Positions 1 to 7,784 of a stretch of 64,000 nt of DNA are shown here, one piece after another. Each line of letters opens with the position of its first letter. Within the stretch, counting starts at the first letter, position 1. The stretch comes from Paenibacillus vini (GTDB lineage Bacteria; Bacillota; Bacilli; Paenibacillales; Paenibacillaceae), in the NCBI RefSeq assembly GCF_018403325.1, contig NZ_BOSL01000012.1:1-64000 (forward strand), written 5' to 3'. The notes under the pieces were generated by a model. The model was not told where the DNA came from. It saw only the letters and a program-made list of their open reading frames with translations, and did no database searches. The translations under genes were made by a program, and so were the position numbers.

Positions 1-127
1 TATGGACTAAGGACGCTTTTATAAATCGCATGCGCATGAATGACGAACATCGGAAAGCCGTATGAGGGAAAACCTCATGTACGGTTTGATGAGGAGGGGC
101 AGAAATCATCTGCCCTTTACTCTAGTG
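1..127 (+). mobile_element. 3' end of a group II intron (domains V and VI)
   Basis: Positions 55-88 fold as the catalytic domain V of a group II intron. The AGC triad is at 56-58, the long stem closes on a GAAA-type loop near 68-72, and there is a two-base GT bulge at 79-80 on the 3' strand. Positions 91-122 make a domain VI hairpin (97-102 pairs with 110-115, 91-93 with 120-122) with an unpaired A at 119 placed as the branch-point adenosine, so the 3' splice site should be about position 126-127. The reverse-transcriptase/maturase gene would lie left of the window. The element ends about 90 bases before the sigV start. The fold was drawn by eye, but the domain V pattern is highly characteristic. 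Confidence 0.8.
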
Positions 128-134
128 GGCGTCC

Positions 135-162
135 GCAAACTTTTTACCGCACCTCGTGCGTC
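135..162 (+). promoter_or_regulatory. candidate ECF-type autoregulatory promoter of sigV
   Basis: GCAAAC at 135-140 and CGTC at 159-162 resemble the AAC-containing -35 and the CGTC -10 used by ECF sigma factors. The 18-base gap is slightly longer than usual. ECF sigma factors commonly transcribe their own operon, so this would be a SigV promoter. It lies directly after the intron end. The evidence is motif only. Confidence 0.3.
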
Positions 163-213
163 TATTTACTGATTGCAACGTTAGCTAACGAGAGGAAATC
201 AGGTGGTGGCAAG

Positions 214-735
214 ATGAACAAGCCTAGGCAGTACGAACTTATTACGGATGTTGTTATGCATAACAAAGATAATTTTTACCGGCTGGCATACGGCTATGTT
301 TTGAATCCGGAGGATGCGCTCGATATCGTGCAGGACTCCATTCACAAAGCGATCAAGTCGGACACGCTGCATGACGAGACAGCGGTTAAGAGCTGGTTCT
401 ACAAGATCGTGGTTCATACAGCGCTCGATTTCTTGCGGCGGAGAAAGAGGGTTGCCGTCGCAAGTGACGCCGAGCTGGAGTATCGGGATTCCGGGCAAGA
501 GGATCATTACCGGGATATGGATCTGGAAAAGGCGCTGGACGAGCTTCCGCCCGATTATCGAAGCGTCGTCGTACTCCGATATTTTGAGGATTTAAAGATT
601 GAGGAAGTCGCCGGGGTGCTGGGGCTGAATGTGAATACCGTTAAAACCCGGCTATACAAAGCTTTAAAGCTGCTGCGAATTGAAATGGAAGAGGTAGAGG
701 TACACAACGAGGAGGCGCCAGAATATGGACGATAA
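214..735 (+). CDS. sigV: ECF RNA polymerase sigma factor, SigV type
   Basis: A 173-residue sigma-70 family factor. Region 2 covers about residues 15-85 (NFYRLAYGYVLNPEDALDIV, then SWFYKIVVHTALDFLRRRKR). Region 4 covers about 105-160, with the helix-turn-helix IEEVAGVLGLNVNTVKTRLYK. The ATG at 214 is chosen because AGGTGGTGG lies just upstream at 201-209; extending further upstream would run into the intron. The 3' end overlaps the next gene by 11 bases, and that gene encodes an RsiV-like anti-sigma factor, which gives the SigV assignment. In Bacillus subtilis SigV responds to lysozyme and controls cell-wall modification genes; that role here is inference from homology. Confidence 0.88.
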   Translation: MNKPRQYELITDVVMHNKDNFYRLAYGYVLNPEDALDIVQDSIHKAIKSDTLHDETAVKSWFYKIVVHTALDFLRRRKRVAVASDAELEYRDSGQEDHYRDMDLEKALDELPPDYRSVVVLRYFEDLKIEEVAGVLGLNVNTVKTRLYKALKLLRIEMEEVEVHNEEAPEYGR

Positions 736-1729
736 AAAGGTTAGAAACATGGACGAATTAAAGAGAAAATACGCATCCATTCCGATTCCCCCGGAGCTGG
801 ACCAAATCGTGAAATCCGCATTGCAGACGGGACGCCAAGCCGATTCCGGTAACGGGCACCTTGAGCCGCATACTGGAGGTCGGGATATGACGGGCGCCGG
901 AGTACAGAGTGGATCGCATTCGGACGTGGGAGCACAGGCAGGTCTCCGCACGCGTTCCCGCTCCCGGTTGCGCCGTTCCTGGGTCATTGGGGTAGCTGCG
1001 GTTGCGGTTTTCGTGGCCGGTCTGAACACGAGTCCGGCATTTGCCCGGACGTTATCCGAAGTCCCCGTGCTCGGAAGTTTGGTAGACGTTCTGACCGTCA
1101 GGGAATACAAAGCCGACAAAGGCAATTACGAGGCGGATATCAAAGTACCTTCAGTCGGCGATTTGGGCGATCCGTCGCTGGAAAGCAGCCTGAATGAAAA
1201 GTATTTGGCGGAGGGTCAGGAACTGTACGATAAATTCATGGCCGAAATGAACGCTCAACAGGCGGTCGGCGAAGACGGACATTTCAGCGTGGACAGCGGC
1301 GTCGTCATCAAGACGGAGACCGAGGGACTTCTGTCCATCGGACGTTATGTAGAGGAGACGGCGGGTTCCTCGGCTACAAGCATTCAATATGATACGGTGG
1401 ATAAAAAGAATCATGTGCTGCTTACCTTGCCGAGCTTGTTTAAAGACGACAGCTACATCGATGTGATCAGCGAAAATATTAAAGCCCAGATGAAACAGCA
1501 AATGGCGGAGGATCCGAACAAAATTTACTGGGCGGAGCCGTCGGAGGATATGCCGGACGCTTTTGTGAAAATTGCGAAGGATCAGAACTTCTATATTAAT
1601 TCATCGAACCAGCTCGTCATTTCATTCAACGAATACGAAGTGGCCCCAGGTTATATGGGCGTCGTGGAATTTGTCATCCCGACCGAAGAGCTCTCATCCG
1701 TGTTGGCGAGTCAGGTATACCTCAAATAG
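725..1729 (+). CDS. rsiV: membrane anti-sigma factor, RsiV type
   Basis: A 334-residue protein with a cytoplasmic N-terminal part, one membrane span at about residues 80-98 (WVIGVAAVAVFVAGL) and an extracytoplasmic C-terminal domain of the RsiV/DUF3298 type. Recognisable blocks include TLPSLFKDDSYIDVISENIK, MKQQMAEDPNKIYW and the ending FNEYEVAPGYMGVVEF. RsiV binds and holds SigV at the membrane and is cut when it binds lysozyme. The start at 725 has GAGGAGG at 708-714 inside the end of sigV, so the two are translationally coupled. Residues about 35-78 are a low-complexity insert (Gly/Ser/Arg rich) making this protein longer than the roughly 285-residue B. subtilis RsiV. Confidence 0.88.
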   Translation: MDDKKVRNMDELKRKYASIPIPPELDQIVKSALQTGRQADSGNGHLEPHTGGRDMTGAGVQSGSHSDVGAQAGLRTRSRSRLRRSWVIGVAAVAVFVAGLNTSPAFARTLSEVPVLGSLVDVLTVREYKADKGNYEADIKVPSVGDLGDPSLESSLNEKYLAEGQELYDKFMAEMNAQQAVGEDGHFSVDSGVVIKTETEGLLSIGRYVEETAGSSATSIQYDTVDKKNHVLLTLPSLFKDDSYIDVISENIKAQMKQQMAEDPNKIYWAEPSEDMPDAFVKIAKDQNFYINSSNQLVISFNEYEVAPGYMGVVEFVIPTEELSSVLASQVYLK

Positions 1730-1753
1730 TTCAGTCAAGTGATTGCGCACTGC

Positions 1754-1787
1754 CGCTCCTTCCATACGGGAAGGGGCGTTTTTTTTT
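1754..1787 (+). terminator. rho-independent terminator after rsiV
   Basis: Stem 1754-1763 pairs with 1769-1778 with one G-U pair, followed by a run of nine T. It ends the sigV-rsiV transcript. Confidence 0.85.
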
Positions 1788-1877
1788 CAGTTTATAAAAA
1801 TTATCATCATGTGATGTGGTCTGAAAACGGTATAATGTTATGTAATGTAATTCAAAGGCAAGCCGTAGGAAATTTTG

Positions 1878-2828
1878 ATGAAGAGAAAGGTGTTTATGGT
1901 GGTTGCTTCCGTAATTATTCTTGTATTTCTTGTACTCACCGCTGCAAGCTTCTATTTCTACAATGTTGCGGTCGCCCGCGCCGACAAGGAGTTTTTAAAC
2001 GGCAACCCGGACCTGGAGGTCAGTGTCAGCGCCGATGAGACCCCTTATTCGAAAAATGAACACTGGTGGGAGCAGCAGGCTTTTGAGGACTGGAGCCTGA
2101 AGTCGGATGATGGACTTATGCTGCACGCCTTCTACCTGGATGCAGAAATCCCAAGTGATAAAACCGTTATTATTGCGCACGGATACAGCGGCAAAGCTGC
2201 GGATATGGGCAATTTGGCGCAAATGTACAGGGAAAAGCTGGGCTATAATGTGCTTCTGCCGGACGCCCGCGGACATGGTGAAAGCGAAGGGGATTATATC
2301 GGATTCGGCTGGCCGGAGCGAAAGGATTATGTCCGGTGGATTGAGCGGGTCATCGAGCATTCGGGTGATCAGGCGCAAATCGTGCTGCACGGCGTGTCCA
2401 TGGGCGGGGCAACCGTTCTGATGACCAGCGGGGAGAAGCTGCCGGCCAATGTGAAGGCGATCGTAGACGATTGCGGGTATACGTCGGCCAAAGATCAGTT
2501 AGCTTACCAATTGAAACGAATGTATCATCTTCCGTCCTTCCCGTTAGTTCAGACTACCAGTCTGTTGACGAAATTGCGGGCTGGATATTTCTTTGGGGAG
2601 GCATCCGCCCTGGAGCAAGTGAAAAAATCAGTTACCCCGACTCTATTCATTCATGGCGATGCGGATCTGTTCGTGCCGACCGAAATGGTGCATGAATTGT
2701 ACGAGAACGGCCCGTCGGAGAAGAAGCTCGTGGTTGTACCGGGCGCCGGGCATGGTCTTGCCCGATTCGTGAATCCGGAGGCTTATGATCATGAGGTATC
2801 CGAATTTATTGGAGCCTACGTAAAATAA
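1878..2828 (+). CDS. membrane-anchored alpha/beta hydrolase (YqkD-like)
   Basis: A 316-residue alpha/beta-hydrolase. An N-terminal hydrophobic anchor at about residues 5-28 is followed by the hydrolase fold. The nucleophile elbow is HGVSMGG, the acid is in FIHGDADLFVP and the catalytic histidine is in GAGHG; an HGYSGKAADM block after the first strand supplies the oxyanion region. The family includes B. subtilis YqkD and contains esterases and peptidases of unknown substrate. ATG 1878 is preferred over TTG 1875 because GTAGGA sits at 1865-1870. A TATAAT at 1831-1836 could be its -10; the -35 is poor. It stands alone between a terminator and the thrS leader. Confidence 0.8.
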   Translation: MKRKVFMVVASVIILVFLVLTAASFYFYNVAVARADKEFLNGNPDLEVSVSADETPYSKNEHWWEQQAFEDWSLKSDDGLMLHAFYLDAEIPSDKTVIIAHGYSGKAADMGNLAQMYREKLGYNVLLPDARGHGESEGDYIGFGWPERKDYVRWIERVIEHSGDQAQIVLHGVSMGGATVLMTSGEKLPANVKAIVDDCGYTSAKDQLAYQLKRMYHLPSFPLVQTTSLLTKLRAGYFFGEASALEQVKKSVTPTLFIHGDADLFVPTEMVHELYENGPSEKKLVVVPGAGHGLARFVNPEAYDHEVSEFIGAYVK

Positions 2829-2833
2829 GGCCC

Positions 2834-2860
2834 TTGACATTTTGAATGACTTTGTAATAT
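2834..2860 (+). promoter_or_regulatory. candidate sigma-A promoter of the thrS leader
   Basis: TTGACA at 2834-2839 is a perfect -35. TAATAT at 2855-2860 is a possible -10 at a short 15-base spacing; ATATTG at 2857-2862 gives 17. Either would start transcription just before the T-box leader. Confidence 0.5.
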
Positions 2861-2879
2861 TGTTGTAGCCAATAACAAA

Positions 2880-3177
2880 TACAAGGTGATGACCAAAGAC
2901 ATGATTCCCATCACGGACTGCCCAGAGAGAGAAGCCCAAGCTGAAAGCTTCTCCTGTTACGGACGTGGAATTACCCCTTTGCAGCCGTGGCGTTGAACCC
3001 GCCGATCCATTGGATGGCGGCAGTATGTGCCACCGACTAATCCCCGATACTGGATTCTAATAAGGACTTCCATTCCCATCCTTGAGCAAATGCCAGGCGA
3101 TGAAGGACGGGGGTCGAATTAGGGTGGAACCACGAGTTGAACGCACTCGTCCCTTGGCGGATGAGATGCGTTTTTTT
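2880..3177 (+). promoter_or_regulatory. T-box riboswitch controlling thrS
   Basis: The leader shows the signatures of a T-box: an AGAGAGA bulge region near 2925-2932, the distal-loop sequence GCTGAAAGC near 2939-2948, and the nearly invariant T-box AGGGTGGAACCACG at 3121-3134. It ends in an intrinsic terminator whose stem is 3142-3152 with 3159-3170, followed by seven T at 3171-3177. A threonine codon ACC at 2973-2975, on the 3' side of stem I, is the likely specifier, which agrees with thrS downstream. Uncharged tRNA-Thr would favour the antiterminator and raise synthetase expression. Specifier placement is by eye. Confidence 0.9.
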
Positions 3178-3257
3178 GCATTCTTTTTTCGGAAACTAAT
3201 CTATAAGCTTCCGTTACCGCACCAGCGTCCAATCACTAAAGAAATGGAGGCTAAATC

Positions 3258-5171
3258 ATGGAGATCGAAGTTACTTTGCCAGATGGAACTGTTAGGAGGT
3301 ATCAGAAAGGAACCACCCTTGCCCAAGTCGCGGGGTCCATCAGTACCGGACTCGGAAAGAATGCTGTCGCCGGCAAGATCGACGGGAAGCTAGCAGACCT
3401 TAACTGCCCGATCGGCCAGAATAGCACCATTGAGGTGATTACGCTGGACAGCAAAGAGGGGCTTGAGATATACAGACATACTACGGCGCATGTCATGGCC
3501 CAGGCAATCAAGTCAATTTACGGGGACAAGGCGGTTAAACTCGGTATCGGGCCGGTAATCGCGGACGGTTTTTATTATGACATCGATATTGAAAAGCCGT
3601 TATCCATTGACGATCTGGCCAGGATTGAACAAGCAATGGAAGGGATCATCAAGGAAGATCTGCCGATCGTTCGCCGGGCAGTCAGCCGGGAAGAGGCGAC
3701 GGAAATATTTGAAAAGCTTGAAGAACCGCTCAAATTAGAGCTGATTCAGGGTTTGCCGGAGGACGCGGAAATTACAGTCTATGAGCAAGGCGAATTTCTG
3801 GATTTATGCCGGGGGCCGCATCTTCCGTCCACCGGGCGGATCAAAGCGTTCAAGCTGCTCAGCGTGGCAGGGGCCTATTGGCGCGGAGATTCGAACAACA
3901 AGATGCTGCAGCGGATCTATGGAACGGCGTTTCCAAAGAAGGCTCAGCTCGAGGAGCATCTGCATTTTCTCGAAGAAGCCAAAAAGCGCGACCACCGCAA
4001 GTTGGGCAAGGAATTGGAGTTGTTCATGTTCTCGGAAGAAGCGCCCGGCATGCCTTTTTATCTGCCCAAAGGAATGACGATCCGTACGGAGCTGGAAAAT
4101 TTCGAGCGCGAGCTTCAGCGGCAAAGAGGTTATGACGAGGTTCGCACTCCGCTGATGATGAACAATCGGGTTTGGGAAGAATCCGGGCACTGGGACCATT
4201 ACAAGGACAATATGTATTTCACGAACGTGGATGACACTACCTATGCGCTTAAACCGATGAACTGTCCTGGACATATGCTTATTTTCAAAAACAGCTTGCG
4301 TTCGTACCGCGATTTGCCGATCCGGATTTCGGAATACGGGCAGGTGCACCGCCATGAGTTTTCCGGAGCTCTTAACGGGATGATGCGGGTTCGCACTTTC
4401 TGCCAGGATGATGCCCATCTTTTCGTGCTGCCGGAACAAATTGAGGAGGAAATCGGCAATGTCATTGCGCTGATCGACCATATCTACCAAATCTTCGGAT
4501 TTGAATATAAGATTGAATTATCGACACGGCCGGAGGATTCCATGGGTTCGGAGGAGCTGTGGGAACAGGCGGAACAATCGCTGAAAAATGTGCTGGACCG
4601 GCGCGGCATCGAATATCGCGTCAATGAAGGCGACGGGGCGTTTTATGGTCCCAAGATCGACTTTCACATTACGGACGCCCTCAAACGCAGTTGGCAGTGC
4701 GGAACGATTCAGCTCGATTTCCAAATGCCGGAGAAATTCGGCCTCTCCTACATCGGCGAGGACAATCAAAAACATCTGCCGGTCGTGATTCACCGTGCGG
4801 TGTACGGATCGCTCGACCGATTCATCGGGATGCTGACCGAGCATTACGCGGGGGCGTTTCCGCTGTGGCTGGCACCGGTTCAAGCCAAGCTGCTGCCGGT
4901 TTCCGAGAACTATGTCGACTATGCCTACCGGGTGAAAAAGTCGCTGGAGGAAGCGGGGATCCGCGTAGAAATTGATGCCCGAAATGAAAAGCTTGGCTAT
5001 AAAATCCGAGAGGCCCAGTTGGAGAAGGTTCCGTACATGCTGGTCCTGGGTGAGAATGAGAAGAACTCGGACAGCGTTTCCGTCAGAAAACGGGGCGAAG
5101 GAGACTGCGGTTCAAGAACCATCCCGGAAATCGCCAACCAGATTGGCGAAGAAATTCGCTCGAGAAATTAA
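3258..5171 (+). CDS. thrS: threonine--tRNA ligase
   Basis: A 637-residue class II aminoacyl-tRNA synthetase that charges tRNA-Thr in the cytoplasm. Domains in order: TGS (about 1-62), editing domain (about 65-225; the HTTAHVMAQ histidines), catalytic core (about 240-530) and anticodon-binding domain (about 535-637). Motif 2 lies in the RISEYGQVHRHEFSGAL block continuing to RVRTFCQDDAH. The zinc-binding cysteine is in MNCPGH, and motif 3 is HRAVYGSLDRFIGMLTEHYAG. The length is normal. The start has TGGAGG at 3245-3250. It is under the T-box just upstream. Confidence 0.97.
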   Translation: MEIEVTLPDGTVRRYQKGTTLAQVAGSISTGLGKNAVAGKIDGKLADLNCPIGQNSTIEVITLDSKEGLEIYRHTTAHVMAQAIKSIYGDKAVKLGIGPVIADGFYYDIDIEKPLSIDDLARIEQAMEGIIKEDLPIVRRAVSREEATEIFEKLEEPLKLELIQGLPEDAEITVYEQGEFLDLCRGPHLPSTGRIKAFKLLSVAGAYWRGDSNNKMLQRIYGTAFPKKAQLEEHLHFLEEAKKRDHRKLGKELELFMFSEEAPGMPFYLPKGMTIRTELENFERELQRQRGYDEVRTPLMMNNRVWEESGHWDHYKDNMYFTNVDDTTYALKPMNCPGHMLIFKNSLRSYRDLPIRISEYGQVHRHEFSGALNGMMRVRTFCQDDAHLFVLPEQIEEEIGNVIALIDHIYQIFGFEYKIELSTRPEDSMGSEELWEQAEQSLKNVLDRRGIEYRVNEGDGAFYGPKIDFHITDALKRSWQCGTIQLDFQMPEKFGLSYIGEDNQKHLPVVIHRAVYGSLDRFIGMLTEHYAGAFPLWLAPVQAKLLPVSENYVDYAYRVKKSLEEAGIRVEIDARNEKLGYKIREAQLEKVPYMLVLGENEKNSDSVSVRKRGEGDCGSRTIPEIANQIGEEIRSRN

Positions 5172-5194
5172 ACCGGAAAGAGGGAGGACGAGAT

Positions 5195-6112
5195 ATGCGT
5201 ATTTTAGTGCTTGGAGCAGGAGGGGTAGGCGGATACTTCGGCGGGCGCTTGGCGGAAAAGGGAGCGGACGTTACATTTCTGGTCCGCCAGCAGCGCAAAC
5301 AACAGCTGGAGAAGGATGGCCTGGTCATCCGCAGCGTCGCCGGGGACATCACGCTGCAGCCGAAGACGATTACGGCTTCGGACCCGGCAAGCGCCTATGA
5401 TCTGGTGCTGTTTTCAACCAAAGCCTATCACTTGCAAAGCGCAATCACGGATTTGAAGCCTTTCGTCGGAGAGCATACGGTGGTTCTGCCGCTGCTGAAC
5501 GGCGTGGCGCATTATTCCATCCTGCAAGAGCAGTTCGGAGCCGATCAAGTAATCGGCGGCCTTTGCTTCATAGAAACTACATTAAGTAGCGAAGGACATG
5601 TCCTCCATTCCAGTCCGAATCATTACGTTGTGTTCGGAGAATTCGGACAGAAGGATACGGAAAGGATTCGCCGGATCGAAGAAGCGCTAAGGGGGACGAA
5701 GACTTCTTTTGTCCGCAGCGGCCATATTGAAACGGATATTTGGCATAAATATTTATTCATCGCGACGATGGCGGGCGTGACGACGCTGATGCGGGCTCCT
5801 ATGGGCCCGATTCGGGAAAGCGGCGGCGACTTCCTCCGCAGCGTCCTTCGGGAGATTGAATCCGTAATGCTTGCGCACGGAGCTCCGCTCGATCCCGAGA
5901 TCGTAAACAAGCATATGGCAACGATGGGGAAGATGTCTTATGAGATGAAATCCTCCATGCAGCGGGATATGGAGAAGGGTTTCTCCATTGAAGGAGATCA
6001 CCTGCACGGTTACTTGCTGCAAATCGCGGCGGATCACCAAATCGACACTCCGCTGCTCAAAGCGATTTATCAGAATCTGAAGGTGTACGGTATCACGGCA
6101 GGAAAAGCTTAA
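5195..6112 (+). CDS. panE: 2-dehydropantoate 2-reductase (ketopantoate reductase family)
   Basis: A 305-residue protein that reduces ketopantoate to pantoate with NADPH in the pantothenate/coenzyme A pathway. It opens with the NADP-binding glycine motif ILVLGAGGVGGYFGGRLAEKG; the ApbA C-terminal domain follows, with the conserved lysine in DIWHKYLF and the SSMQRDMEKG helix. The start follows a GGGAGG at 5180-5185, 23 bases after thrS, so cotranscription with thrS is possible. Paralogues of PanE with other 2-oxoacid substrates exist, so the substrate is inferred. Confidence 0.82.
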   Translation: MRILVLGAGGVGGYFGGRLAEKGADVTFLVRQQRKQQLEKDGLVIRSVAGDITLQPKTITASDPASAYDLVLFSTKAYHLQSAITDLKPFVGEHTVVLPLLNGVAHYSILQEQFGADQVIGGLCFIETTLSSEGHVLHSSPNHYVVFGEFGQKDTERIRRIEEALRGTKTSFVRSGHIETDIWHKYLFIATMAGVTTLMRAPMGPIRESGGDFLRSVLREIESVMLAHGAPLDPEIVNKHMATMGKMSYEMKSSMQRDMEKGFSIEGDHLHGYLLQIAADHQIDTPLLKAIYQNLKVYGITAGKA

Positions 6113-6134
6113 AAATGGGAGAGGTGTGGAAGCA

Positions 6135-6962
6135 ATGACGATACCTGAAGGAAATTTGAAAGGCAATGTGGAGCGCTTTACCGGATTTGCGGATCTATAT
6201 GATCAATTTCGTCCGGAAGCTCCGAAACTCGTTGTGGACATTTTGACCTCCTATTTGGAAAAGAGACCTGGACTGGTGCTGGACTTGGGCTGCGGAACGG
6301 GCTTATCCACCCTCATATGGAAGGACTATGGGGATCGAATCATTGGAGTTGAGCCTAATGGCGACATGAGAAGCAAAGCTGAGAAAAAGCGCCAAGCACT
6401 CCCGGGTGCGGCTCACATTTCTTTTGTTCCCGGCTATTCGAACTCCTTGGGTGACATCGGGGACGAATCGGTCGACATTATTACCTGCTCGCAGTCGTTT
6501 CACTGGATGGAGCCGGTCGGCACCATGAAGGAGGCGGGCCGGGTGTTGAACGAAGGCGGCGCGTTTGCCGCATACGACTGTGATTGGCCGCCGACTATCC
6601 ATTGGAAGCTGGAAAAGGAATATCTTCAGCTGCTGGAAAAGGCGGACTTGCTGGCTCAGCAATTAACGGACGGAGAAGACCAGGCGGTCAAGCGAAATAA
6701 GAATGAGCACCTGAAGGTGTTGAAGGACAGCGGGGTATTCCGCTATACCCGCGAAATTGTGTTTCATAACAAGGAAACCTGCGACGCTGAACGCTATACG
6801 GGCCTTGCCCTGAGTCAAGGCGGACTCCAGACGGTATTGAAACAGGGTTCGTCGGAACTCCATCCGGAGATTGAAGACTTCCGCAACCACGTGGAGGAAT
6901 ACTTTAACGGCGAGACCAAGGAGATATTGTTCAGTTACCGAATGCGTCTGGGGATCAAATAA
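6135..6962 (+). CDS. class I SAM-dependent methyltransferase
   Basis: A 275-residue methyltransferase of the Methyltransf_11 type. SAM motif I is VLDLGCGTGLST, the acidic loop after strand 2 is VEPNGDM, and motif IV is ITCSQSFHWMEP; the HWM block is typical of the TMT1/UbiE-like group. The substrate is unknown. The ATG at 6135 is preferred over GTG 6126 because GGGAGAGG at 6117-6124 is correctly spaced only for the ATG. It follows the reductase by 22 bases in the same direction. Confidence 0.8.
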   Translation: MTIPEGNLKGNVERFTGFADLYDQFRPEAPKLVVDILTSYLEKRPGLVLDLGCGTGLSTLIWKDYGDRIIGVEPNGDMRSKAEKKRQALPGAAHISFVPGYSNSLGDIGDESVDIITCSQSFHWMEPVGTMKEAGRVLNEGGAFAAYDCDWPPTIHWKLEKEYLQLLEKADLLAQQLTDGEDQAVKRNKNEHLKVLKDSGVFRYTREIVFHNKETCDAERYTGLALSQGGLQTVLKQGSSELHPEIEDFRNHVEEYFNGETKEILFSYRMRLGIK

Positions 6963-7037
6963 GGCAGGCCATTCCTTGAAACCTGCTGCATAGATCACCC
7001 CCTAAATGGCAAGTATGGGGAATGAGGGGGTGATCAG

Positions 7038-7211
7038 ATGGATATTACACTCGACGCAGACCAGGTGATTAACCGGATCAGGGAACTGCAAAGAAACGGC
7101 GTGTCTATCAGCAAGAAGCAAGTGAAGCAGTCCGATCCTCAATTAATGCGAAGCGCTTTGTTTTATTTTCCAAGCTGGGAACATGCCTTGAAGAATGCTG
7201 AGAATATATAA
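7038..7211 (+). CDS. 57-residue protein resembling a single homing-endonuclease-associated repeat
   Basis: A short reading frame with a strong ribosome binding site (GAGGGGGTG at 7024-7032) and its own terminator. The pattern is helix (VINRIRELQRNG), a short link with SISKKQV, then an L-MRSALFYFPSWEHALKNA ending. This matches the repeat found next to homing endonuclease and HNH domains (L..G..I....V....P.L...A...F.SW..AL..A). Many Bacillota carry such short stand-alone proteins of unknown role; a small DNA-binding function is a reasonable guess only. Confidence 0.65.
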   Translation: MDITLDADQVINRIRELQRNGVSISKKQVKQSDPQLMRSALFYFPSWEHALKNAENI

Positions 7212-7224
7212 CTACATTTCTATT

Positions 7225-7268
7225 AGCCGTTAAGAATCGGAATTATTCGGTTCGGAACGGCTTTTTTC
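7225..7268 (+). terminator. rho-independent terminator
   Basis: AGCCGTT at 7225-7231 pairs with AACGGCT at 7256-7262, followed by a run of T. It ends the 57-residue gene transcript. Confidence 0.75.
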
Positions 7269-7340
7269 TTTGATGGCTTGCGGATTGAAAGTATAATGCC
7301 TGTAGACGATATATTTTCAGAAAAAGGTGAAGTGAACTAT

Positions 7341-7670
7341 ATGTTGCAGTCCATCATCTTATTTATCTTGGCGGGCATCGCCGAAATCGGCGGCGGTTAT
7401 CTGGTTTGGTTATGGTTGCGGGAAGGGAGATCGTTTGGCCTCGGCATCGTTGGCGCTCTAATTCTAGTGCTTTACGGCATTATTCCCACGCTGCAGAAAT
7501 TCCCTTCGTTCGGCAAGGTTTATGCGGCTTATGGCGGTGTATTCATTATCCTCGCGGTATTCTGGGGATGGGCTGTGGATAAGAAGACGCCGGATATGTT
7601 CGACTGGATCGGAGCGGCGATTTGTCTGATCGGGGTGTCCGTCATGCTGTGGTGGCCGCGGCCATCCTAG
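7341..7670 (+). CDS. YnfA/UPF0060 family small membrane protein
   Basis: A 109-residue integral membrane protein with four predicted spans. Family signatures are [20 protein letters not shown] near the N terminus, [20 protein letters not shown], and a [19 protein letters not shown] ending. The fold resembles small multidrug resistance transporters, but the transport substrate is not established. The start at 7341 is set by AAGGTGAAGTG at 7324-7334; an upstream in-frame start at 7278 would add 21 residues with no family match. Confidence 0.85.
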   Translation: MLQSIILFILAGIAEIGGGYLVWLWLREGRSFGLGIVGALILVLYGIIPTLQKFPSFGKVYAAYGGVFIILAVFWGWAVDKKTPDMFDWIGAAICLIGVSVMLWWPRPS

Positions 7671-7784
7671 GCGATTAGTGCCGGCTTTTGGAAGCAGGAT
7701 GATGATCATCCGTGCGCCCCTGACTGAAAAAACGTGGTATGATAAAGTGATTCATGCCGCATTTTGTGAAAGGGTACATCGAGA

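Noticed and set aside
40-213. N-terminal extension of the sigma factor into the intron sequence
   Set aside because: The frame is open by chance; the conserved protein and the ribosome binding site begin at 214.
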